Notes under the pieces: generated by a model
Seen by the model: only the letters and a program-made list of their open reading frames with translations
Databases searched by the model: none
Told to the model about the DNA's origin: nothing
Origin: Chloroflexota bacterium
Lineage (GTDB): Bacteria > Chloroflexota > Dehalococcoidia > SZUA-161 > SpSt-899
Reading direction: 5' to 3'
DNA length: 7,048 bases
NCBI GenBank assembly: GCA_018657655.1
Contig: JABHWQ010000395.1
Coordinates: forward strand, 1 to 7,048
Position numbers and translations under genes: made by a program
Shown here: positions 1 through 5,267 of the stretch, piece by piece
Numbering within the stretch: the stretch's first letter is position 1
Layout: each line of letters starts with the position of its first letter

Positions 1-2
1 AT

Positions 3-203
3 TTGGTGATTAACAGTCAACTCAGGGTGAAAAACTGGAACGCTATCTCCATCACCCGGCTGGGAGATTACCACTACTGGAGGGTCTGGATGCAGACAAT
101 CGATACCCGGGCAGGCGTACTTTGTATCGAGGCGAAAATCGACACCTCCATGACGTACGGGGACTCGATACCAAAGCTTATGTACCCGGACAAAAACTGG
201 TAG
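3..203 (+). CDS. 3' end of an unidentified protein-coding gene (5' end outside window)
   Basis: The frame is open from the left edge to a TAG at 201-203 and gives about 66 residues rich in Trp and Tyr, ending in PDKNW. A TTG at position 3 could formally start it, but no ribosome binding site can be seen, so it is more likely the C-terminal tail of a longer gene. Support for real coding is compositional: about 73% of its codons end in G or C, as expected for a genuine gene in DNA of about 50% GC, and Ile, Thr and Asp mostly use atc, acc and gac. I recognise no domain. It converges on the minus-strand fusion gene that ends at 381. It could instead be a chance open frame. Confidence 0.5.
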   Translation: MVINSQLRVKNWNAISITRLGDYHYWRVWMQTIDTRAGVLCIEAKIDTSMTYGDSIPKLMYPDKNW

Positions 204-380
204 GAGTATCCCTCTTCAGAGCAGGCAGGACAAATATAGCCTTGCCACCGTGGGAAAGATTGGAGACTTTGCTGGGGCGGTAAATTATTGCCTGTCAGTC
301 TTTTCCACGCCGATGAATGAGAAAAATCCCCAATATGGTTTTCATCATCGTGCACAGCACGTTCTCTTGATGCACATGCT
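204..380. other. Convergent intergenic region without a clear terminator
   Basis: This 177-bp gap separates the + strand gene ending at 203 from the minus-strand gene ending at 381. It holds one perfect short dyad, CGTGC-ACA-GCACG at 349-361, and a weak AAAA(T)CC...GGTTTT symmetry around 323-341. The minus-strand copy of the latter includes GGGGATTTTT. Either could contribute to transcription stop, but neither is a convincing GC stem followed by a T-run. No gene is supported here. Confidence 0.5.
349..361. repeat. Short perfect inverted repeat downstream of the fusion gene
   Basis: CGTGC-ACA-GCACG has a 5-bp stem and a 3-base loop, and lies 20 bp beyond the stop codon of the minus-strand fusion gene. 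On the minus strand it is not followed by a T-run, so a terminator role is only a possibility. Confidence 0.3.
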
Positions 381-2348
381 TCAGGCCGGTGAAGCCCCCA
401 CCTCTTCGCAACATATCTCTTCGGAGTTGTCCCGCAGCAGTTGGTTGGTGTTGAGCAGGATTTTAACGTCATTGTCAATTTTGGCCATGCCCAGGATATA
501 GTTCATTTTCTCGCCCTTTTGCAACGAAGGCACATTGACAATGTCCTGACTGGTTATACTGATCACCTCGGATACTGCATCGACAATCACTCCCAACTGG
601 GTGGTTTTCTCCAGGCCTGCCACGTTGAGAATAATGATACAGGTCTTGTCAGAATATTCAGCTTCGGCCATTCCCAGGTTCAGCCTGAGGTCTATCACCG
701 GGGTAACCTTGTTTCTCAGATTGATCATTCCCTTGATGTAGGGAGGAGTGTTGATCAGTGCGTGTATGGGGATCAGACTGATAATTTCCTGCACCGTACG
801 CACGTTGATGCCGAATTCCTGGTTTTCCAGAGAGAAAATGATGTATTCGCCTTCAAATTCCAGCATGACCTTTGAGGTGTCTTCCACCGCCTGACGGTGA
901 TGGATTGTATTGACCAGGGTGTTAAGATCGCGCATGGTGGATGGCGATTTAGATATTTTCTGCATCGGAGCGGAAGCATCGGCAAAGGTTGTATCGACAA
1001 AGTTGGTCAGATCCGACTTCTCTCCATAGCCCATTTCATCGGCCATATAGTTCTGGATTGTCTCCAGGTCCTTGATATTGGGGTATAGGTCTTCGGTAGT
1101 GATTCCATTCTGCTCGGTCAGTACGTTTTTCAGCAGAGATTCGTTCAATCCCAGGTTCTTTTCGGGATCCAGGAAATCCACCCCAATCTGGGCTGCTCGG
1201 ATCGGGTTCTTGTTAATGAACTGGCCAGACTCAACCATCAGGTCCACAAATTCCTGTACCGCATCAGGATGCGACTTGATAAAATCATCGCGGGCAACCA
1301 CCACACAGCAGGGGTGATTGTTCCATAGTTCTCCGGAGAGAAACACCAACTCACCGCTGCCCGCGGCAATCGACTTGGTACCCAGCGGTTCGGCCACTAT
1401 ATAGCCACCCGCATTCTCGTTCTCGGCCAGGATTTCCGGCATTTTAACCGGCGGTACTACTTCTAAAAAGACATCCACATCCGGCTGGCCCGGAAGGCCG
1501 GGTTTCATGCCAATTTCTTTCAGGAACATATTAATCAGCATGTGATGGATAGAAAGTATGTGCGGGATGTAGAAGGTTCTGCCTCTGTAATAATCTTGCA
1601 GGGATTTGTCTTTGTTGATTCTTTTTTTCTGGACCAGGATGCTGCCGTTCTTGTGGGCAAACATCACCAGCTTGATCGGCACATCGTAGTTAAAAAGATC
1701 CATGGCAATGGGGGCGAGAATAAAGGCCACGTCCACTTTGTTCTCTTCCAGAGCTTTTTGGACCGGGTTCCAACTGGGCATCCGTACTGTTTCCAGTTCA
1801 TAATTTTGGGGCTGTAACTCGCCGGTACTGATCATGTTTTTCATCACACCCAAAGGCAGGTGGTCGGTTATCTGGATGTAGGCTGCCCTGAGCGCCACTT
1901 TTCCTGACTCACAAATGCGGGGAGCTTCTGGAGCCGCTTCCGGCTCTTCTTCTTTCTCGGAATTGCCACCAAAAACCCGCTCCACTACTTCTATCAACTC
2001 GGGTGGTCCGAATGGCTTGCCGATAAAGTCAGACACTCCGGCCTCACGGGCTTTGGCTGTCTGGCTCTTTTCACCTCTGGCAGATGCCATGATAAATGGC
2101 ACCTCGCTGAACTCATCAGACTCTCTCACCCATACCAGCAAATCGTAACCATCACGGTTGGGCATGTTCCAGTCGCTGATGATCAAGCTTATATCATTCT
2201 CTTCCTGCAGTTTCTTAATGCCGTCGTCACCGTCTTCGGCTTCTACGATGTTTGTAAAACCAACATCCTTCAGGACTTTAACTTCCATTCTCCTGGTAAA
2301 TCCAGAGTCTTCTACTACCAGAATTTTTGCACTAAAATCCAGTGCCAT
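381..2348 (-). CDS. REC - NrtA/NMT1-like substrate-binding - CheW fusion (chemosensory adaptor)
   Basis: This 655-aa protein has three domains. Residues 7-126 are a CheY-like receiver with acidic pocket E13/D14, phosphoacceptor D59 in SDWNMP, S89 in the usual Thr position, F108 at the switch aromatic and K111 in KPF. After a Glu/Ala/Pro-rich linker (127-149), residues 150-455 match the NrtA/NMT1 class of ABC substrate-binding proteins: WNPVQKAL, VDVAFILAP, VPPVKMPEIL, EPLG at 320-323 and LWNNHP. Residues 496-640 are CheW, with YIKGMINLRNKVTPVIDLR and R545 in the conserved Arg position. No signal peptide or membrane segment is present, so it should be cytoplasmic. The start is an ATG with GGAG 5 bases upstream (2354-2357). 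Inferred role: a ligand-reading, phosphorylatable coupling protein for CheA/receptor arrays; the ligand is unknown. Cys pairs occur at 347-348 and 646-647. It lies 74 bp downstream of the CGAxxG gene on the same strand. Confidence 0.93.
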   Translation of the reverse strand: MALDFSAKILVVEDSGFTRRMEVKVLKDVGFTNIVEAEDGDDGIKKLQEENDISLIISDWNMPNRDGYDLLVWVRESDEFSEVPFIMASARGEKSQTAKAREAGVSDFIGKPFGPPELIEVVERVFGGNSEKEEEPEAAPEAPRICESGKVALRAAYIQITDHLPLGVMKNMISTGELQPQNYELETVRMPSWNPVQKALEENKVDVAFILAPIAMDLFNYDVPIKLVMFAHKNGSILVQKKRINKDKSLQDYYRGRTFYIPHILSIHHMLINMFLKEIGMKPGLPGQPDVDVFLEVVPPVKMPEILAENENAGGYIVAEPLGTKSIAAGSGELVFLSGELWNNHPCCVVVARDDFIKSHPDAVQEFVDLMVESGQFINKNPIRAAQIGVDFLDPEKNLGLNESLLKNVLTEQNGITTEDLYPNIKDLETIQNYMADEMGYGEKSDLTNFVDTTFADASAPMQKISKSPSTMRDLNTLVNTIHHRQAVEDTSKVMLEFEGEYIIFSLENQEFGINVRTVQEIISLIPIHALINTPPYIKGMINLRNKVTPVIDLRLNLGMAEAEYSDKTCIIILNVAGLEKTTQLGVIVDAVSEVISITSQDIVNVPSLQKGEKMNYILGMAKIDNDVKILLNTNQLLRDNSEEICCEEVGASPA

Positions 2349-2368
2349 TTTTTCTCCAGAATTATTTA

Positions 2369-2396
2369 CTTATAATGAGATATCAGATTCGGTAAA
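2369..2396 (-). promoter_or_regulatory. Candidate sigma70-type promoter for the REC-SBP-CheW gene
   Basis: Read on the minus strand, TTTACC (2391-2396, 4/6 match) and TATAAG (2369-2374, 5/6 match) are separated by 16 bp and lie just upstream of the fusion gene's ribosome binding site. Transcription would begin about 7 bases past the -10 box and leave a very short leader. If real, the fusion gene can be expressed apart from the upstream redox gene. No terminator is visible between the two genes, so read-through is also possible. Confidence 0.35.
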
Positions 2397-2422
2397 CACA
2401 CCTTTGCCAGCGGTAGCCTGTA

Positions 2423-2869
2423 CTAATCCTGGTTAAGCATCTCTTCCAGTAATTCCGCGGCAGCTCTTACATACCCAGTGCACTGCTTGTTGAAAACATC
2501 TTTTGCCAGCGCCTGTTCCAGTCCCTGTTCTGTACGGATTTCCATCCCAAGCAACTCGGAGCAGATAATGTTTTCGTTGCGTTCGGAAAAACGGTCCATA
2601 AACTCGGTGCATTTTTTATATGTAGTATTGTTCATTTCCTGCCGCGGCCTGGTCTCTGGCGACGAGTATTTGAGGCTCAGTACTATGGCCGCGCCGGACA
2701 CCGCCCCGCAGATATTGCCGTGGCGGGCTACTCCGCCGCCGAGGCAAAGGGATAATACCAACCCCTGATCCGGTTCAATACCGAAAAGTGGGCAGTATGT
2801 ACTCACTATTGCCTGGGCACAGTTATATCCATTTTCAAAACGGGCTAATGCTTGTTCAATACGGCTCAT
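2423..2869 (-). CDS. C_GCAxxG_C_C family putative redox-active protein
   Basis: This 148-aa protein fits the C_GCAxxG_C_C (PF09719/TIGR01909-type) family in length and layout: NCAQA with C17, then GGGVARHGNICGAVSGA containing the C-G-A-x-x-G motif (C54), then C103 in ICSELLG and C130 in QCTGYV. These four positions match the family's invariant cysteines. C26, C42 and C87 are extra. The family is presumed redox-active or metal-binding, its members are often encoded beside transporter genes, and no reaction is established. There is no signal peptide, so it should be cytoplasmic. The ATG at 2867-2869 has AAGGA at 2879-2883, 9 bases upstream. It is the first gene of the minus-strand pair and lies 74 bp ahead of a fusion containing an importer-type binding domain, which fits the family's transporter association. 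Confidence 0.9.
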   Translation of the reverse strand: MSRIEQALARFENGYNCAQAIVSTYCPLFGIEPDQGLVLSLCLGGGVARHGNICGAVSGAAIVLSLKYSSPETRPRQEMNNTTYKKCTEFMDRFSERNENIICSELLGMEIRTEQGLEQALAKDVFNKQCTGYVRAAAELLEEMLNQD

Positions 2870-2980
2870 CCGTGATAGTCCTTAAAGGTGTTTCGGAGTC
2901 AGAATCTCCTGGTCAATGACTTGAGAAAATGTTAATGGCAAGAACTGAACCAGCCTTGAGAGCAATCTGTATCTTCCTGC

Positions 2981-3000
2981 ATAGCTTTTATATAGCTTTT
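2981..3000. repeat. Tandem direct repeat ATAGCTTTTAT
   Basis: ATAGCTTTTAT (2981-2991) is followed at once by ATAGCTTTT (2992-3000), a tandem 11-bp period. It falls at or just after the predicted start of the minus-strand transcript. Its AT-rich minus-strand reading includes TATATA, which could act as an alternative -10 element. Confidence 0.5.
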
Positions 3001-3006
3001 GCCGAG

Positions 3007-3034
3007 ATAATATGAGGCGGCGTACTGCGTTCAA
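3007..3034 (-). promoter_or_regulatory. Candidate sigma70-type promoter for the redox/fusion unit
   Basis: On the minus strand TTGAAC (3029-3034, 4/6) and TATTAT (3007-3012, 5/6) are 16 bp apart. The predicted start near 3000 gives a leader of about 130 bases to the CGAxxG gene. The palindromic cluster at 3041-3118 would lie at about -40 to -118, a usual activator location. Confidence 0.4.
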
Positions 3035-3040
3035 ATCCGC

Positions 3041-3118
3041 ACACTTTGACAAATGGTACTATCAAAAATCGAACACCAGGTCAAGCCAGTGTGGTGTTCC
3101 TGCCACTTTGTCAAAAGG
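3041..3118. promoter_or_regulatory. Operator-like cluster: paired TTTGWCAAA palindromes around a dyad
   Basis: TTTGACAAA (3045-3053) and TTTGTCAAA (3107-3115) are each palindromic and sit in the shared 15-mer CACTTTGWCAAAWGG. Their centres are 62 bp apart, close to six helical turns, so they would face the same side of the DNA. Between them lies the 8-bp inverted repeat at 3071-3099. This looks like a two-site regulator target with a central element, but no known regulator's consensus is recognised. FNR and CRP boxes do not match. Confidence 0.4.
3071..3099. repeat. Perfect 8-bp inverted repeat GAACACCA / TGGTGTTC
   Basis: GAACACCA (3071-3078) and TGGTGTTC (3092-3099) are exact reverse complements separated by 13 bases. 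No T-run follows on either strand, so a protein-binding dyad is likelier than a terminator. It is bracketed by the two TTTGWCAAA palindromes. Confidence 0.6.
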
Positions 3119-3236
3119 CTGTAAATTGTATGAGCAGTCAGATTATTCTCAAGGCGGGGAGGGCTTTTAAATTCGGGGAAGACGGAGTGGAAATAATTGC
3201 ATTTACCTGAATATACTCATTAACTTATTACAGAAA

Positions 3237-3284
3237 CCGTCCAGCAGGTTATGACTAATTTCAGTCGATTAATCATTAGGACGG
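3237..3284. repeat. Nested inverted repeats upstream of the transglutaminase-like gene
   Basis: An outer pair CCGTCC (3237-3242) / GGACGG (3279-3284) encloses an inner GACT-AATTTC-AGTC hairpin (3253-3266) and the palindrome GATTAATC (3267-3274). CTAAT (3255-3259) can alternatively pair with ATTAG (3275-3279). In RNA this could form a closed two-level structure; in DNA it could be an operator. Confidence 0.45.
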
Positions 3285-3291
3285 ATTATTT

Positions 3292-3340
3292 AGATCAGGA
3301 ACGCAAAAGGAAGCCAGTTTTTGCGTTTCAATTCTGATCT
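3292..3340. repeat. Long two-part stem-loop ahead of the transglutaminase-like gene
   Basis: Outer arms AGATCAG (3292-3298) and CTGATCT (3334-3340) and inner arms AACGCAAAA (3300-3308) and TTTTGCGTT (3319-3327) are all perfectly complementary. They give 16 bp of stem with an asymmetric bulge (1 versus 6 bases) and a 10-base loop. It ends 63 bases before the ATG at 3404. No U-run follows, so it is not a simple terminator. It does not match a riboswitch class I can name. Confidence 0.6.
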
Positions 3341-3403
3341 GCTGAAAATCGCATTAAAATTTTGCCTTGAGATAGCAAATTCAAACTGCACGGGGAGCAT
3401 GTA

Positions 3404-5044
3404 ATGGGTGTGTTGAAATTTCTAGCAAAAGCCAGTTTTCCGATCATTATCTGTTTAATGCTGGGCTGCCTTGGACTCTTGCAGCCACGGTTGGTCAGGG
3501 CTCAGGTGGTGGTTAACCCATGGGTTACCACAGATCGCAGCGTAAATTGTTTCAGTGCCGCCACCATAGTGGAAGACCTCACCCGTGGATTGGATAACCC
3601 CCAGGACAAATCCATTGCTGTCTTTAACTTTTTCCAGCGCACGATGTTCCCATTCTCTAACCGCGCCGAGTACCCGTTCCCCCAAAACGACCAGAGCCAC
3701 ATGTTTGACTTTGTGCGAATGGTGAATGTCTATGGTTACGCGCTATGCACCCAGAACAACTGGATGTTTGCCGGGTTCCTGAACCAGAGCGGTTTTGTGG
3801 AAGAGGCCAGGGGTATCAGTGTGCCGGGGCATGGTACGGCAGAAGTTAAATGGGGCGGCAAGTGGCATTTTATGGACGCGATAGTGGGCTGCTACGCCCT
3901 GAACAGAACGGACGGGCAGATTGCCTCCATAGATGAGATAGTGGCCGATCCCTCTCTGCTTGGCAAAGCAAAGGCACAGGGCCGGGCCAGTGTTCCTTTC
4001 TGCCCCTGGGATGCCGAGGAACTGTACCCCTTTGATGCTCTGGCCCAGTTTGACCAGTGGTATACCTATAGAAAATATGGTTTAAACTTTTTGCTGGATG
4101 CCCTGCCGCACTATAAGCCGGCTGGACCAGGTGAACCCGTCAGCCACACCATGGCTTTCGGTATGCGGCCGGGTTTCCGGCTGACTCGCATGTGGGACAA
4201 ACTGCCGGGAATGTATAACCTCAGTTACGAGTATTATCGTAACAAGAATACCCGTGGCAGAACAACCCCGTCGCAGAGCCTGCTGCCACCACACCATCCT
4301 GCCAACAGCCTGCAGGAGCATGACGCGCTGAATTTTCCTCTACTTAAAGCCTATGGCAAGCAGATAAACGGCAAGACCAGCTATCGCTACTATGCTAACG
4401 GCGTGCTCTGCTACCAGGATAATTTTTGCGATGAACGTATCCTGCAGGGAGCCGACAGCGTGAAAGCTTTGCGTGTGGATACGGAAAGCGGCGTGCTATC
4501 GCTGGAGCCAGGCAGAGACACCGGAGAGGTGATATTAACTTTCTCGCTGCCCTACGTTTTTGTAGGTGGCAAGGTAAGCTTTCGCGTGGAGATGGTCGAC
4601 GGTGGCTGGGCAGCAGCATTTATGGATGTACCCTCGGGAGTGCAGTGGGTAAGCCTGGGGATGGCCAGCAGTGGTGGAGATTTTTCTTTCTCCATACCGC
4701 AAGAGATGATTATGGAACGCTACGAATTTCGCATAAAATTACGTCTGCACGGGGCCCATGGCCCTGCCTCTGTTAAGCTGCACCAGTTGAAAGCCGAGGG
4801 TGTATGCCAGTTGAATATGCATTCGTTGCCTTTTCTGGCGCCTGGCAGCAACAGGGTGAATGTGCAGGCGCAGACACTGCCGCAGGGCACTGCCCTGGCT
4901 GTGACGTATAAATGGCAGGAGAACGGGTGGGATCGCACCGACAGTCAAGTTGTTAAAAAGGCCGGGACCAGCTACACTATTGATGTGGCGGGAGAAGAAT
5001 ATCCCCGCATGAAAGAGTTGACTATCGAATGCCTTCCCAGGTAG
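3404..5044 (+). CDS. Exported transglutaminase-like domain protein with C-terminal beta-rich modules
   Basis: This 546-aa protein has an N-terminal export signal (hydrophobic 11-27, likely cleavage after VRA at 33; an LGC at 20-22 is a poor lipobox). The transglutaminase-like core spans about residues 60-165. Its Cys-His-Asp triad reads C115 in GYALC, H143 in PGHGTAEV and D158 in HFMDAIV, with family-like spacing. The family includes cysteine peptidases and amidases as well as true cross-linkers; the substrate is unknown. Residues 320-545 are Tyr/Gly-rich and beta-strand-like, with YRYYANGVLCYQ at 327-338 and PYVF at 383-386, suggesting sandwich modules that bind a polymer or the cell surface. 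The ATG is preceded by GGGGAG (3392-3397) with 6-base spacing. It is first of three tandem genes for exported proteins. Confidence 0.82.
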   Translation: MGVLKFLAKASFPIIICLMLGCLGLLQPRLVRAQVVVNPWVTTDRSVNCFSAATIVEDLTRGLDNPQDKSIAVFNFFQRTMFPFSNRAEYPFPQNDQSHMFDFVRMVNVYGYALCTQNNWMFAGFLNQSGFVEEARGISVPGHGTAEVKWGGKWHFMDAIVGCYALNRTDGQIASIDEIVADPSLLGKAKAQGRASVPFCPWDAEELYPFDALAQFDQWYTYRKYGLNFLLDALPHYKPAGPGEPVSHTMAFGMRPGFRLTRMWDKLPGMYNLSYEYYRNKNTRGRTTPSQSLLPPHHPANSLQEHDALNFPLLKAYGKQINGKTSYRYYANGVLCYQDNFCDERILQGADSVKALRVDTESGVLSLEPGRDTGEVILTFSLPYVFVGGKVSFRVEMVDGGWAAAFMDVPSGVQWVSLGMASSGGDFSFSIPQEMIMERYEFRIKLRLHGAHGPASVKLHQLKAEGVCQLNMHSLPFLAPGSNRVNVQAQTLPQGTALAVTYKWQENGWDRTDSQVVKKAGTSYTIDVAGEEYPRMKELTIECLPR

Positions 5045-5105
5045 CGGAGTGTATTCTTTTGCCATGGTATATCAATTGACGGGGTATGTTGTTTTTGGCG
5101 AAACT

Positions 5106-5137
5106 GAGGGTGTTTTTGCAGTCAATTTTGTACCCTC
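5106..5137 (+). terminator. Possible weak terminator hairpin after the transglutaminase-like gene
   Basis: GAGGGT (5106-5111) and ACCCTC (5132-5137) pair perfectly, and G-U pairs could extend the stem inward. The loop is about 20 bases and T-rich. The sequence after it (TGCTTTGATTT) is only loosely U-rich, so termination is uncertain. Confidence 0.25.
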
Positions 5138-5151
5138 TGCTTTGATTTAAT

Positions 5152-5194
5152 CCGGTGGAATCGTGGAAATCGATGGTGTATTGTTCTCCACCGG
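5152..5194. repeat. Perfect 8-bp inverted repeat CCGGTGGA / TCCACCGG with overlapping alternative hairpin
   Basis: CCGGTGGA (5152-5159) and TCCACCGG (5187-5194) are exact reverse complements with a 27-base loop. The right arm can instead join a compact hairpin, GTTCTC-CACC-GGGAAC (5183-5198, one G-U pair). The two structures exclude each other. They end about 70 bases ahead of the lipoprotein ATG. Confidence 0.5.
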
Positions 5195-5267
5195 GAACGC
5201 TTTAGCAAATTATGACAGGAGCCTCAGGCCGAGGATAGTTTTTTCTTAGATTTTAAGGAGACCACCT

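Larger units (their letters stand above)
2870..3403. other. 534-bp divergent intergenic control region
   Basis: This is the longest gene-free stretch in the window, between the minus-strand redox/fusion unit and the + strand transglutaminase-like gene. I see no credible coding frame or RNA gene of a known class. It contains a candidate minus-strand promoter (3007-3034), an 11-bp tandem repeat (2981-3000), two near-identical palindromes flanking an inverted repeat (3041-3118), and two strong stem-forming repeats near the + strand gene (3237-3284 and 3292-3340). No good sigma70 promoter is visible for the + strand gene; TATACT at 3212-3217 is a -10-like hexamer without a matching -35. Confidence 0.6.
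5045..5267. other. Intergenic region with several dyads between two exported-protein genes
   Basis: This 223-bp stretch holds GAGGGT/ACCCTC (5106-5137) and CCGGTGGA/TCCACCGG (5152-5194). The latter overlaps an alternative hairpin at 5183-5198. The first could be a weak terminator for the upstream gene. TTGACG near 5077 resembles a -35 box but has no good partner, so no promoter is called. Confidence 0.45.

Noticed and set aside
74..478. Minus-strand open frame of 134 codons overlapping the left-edge gene and the end of the fusion gene
   Set aside because: It overlaps well-supported coding in another frame (381 onward), its N-terminal part reads the fusion gene out of frame, and it shows no domain or ribosome binding site.
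381..866. Internal start giving a free CheW from Met495 of the fusion
   Set aside because: AAAGGT lies only about one base before that ATG, so the spacing is wrong for initiation, and no promoter is evident. Met472 has no ribosome binding site either.
441..875. Plus-strand open frame of 144 codons within the fusion gene
   Set aside because: It is antisense to the CheW domain, which is clearly recognisable on the minus strand.
3045..3066. FNR-type box in TTTGA...TCAAA
   Set aside because: The arms are 12 bases apart instead of 4 and the TTGAT/ATCAA consensus is not met.
3292..3340. c-di-GMP-I riboswitch
   Set aside because: A short ACGCAAA segment recalls its core, but the paired helices and the other conserved core segments are absent.
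3292..3340. Intrinsic terminator or miniature mobile element
   Set aside because: No U-run follows the stem on either strand, and there is no target duplication or transposase-like end sequence.
4739..5065. Minus-strand open frame of 108 codons at the end of the transglutaminase-like gene
   Set aside because: It is antisense to the clear + strand gene and has no family features.
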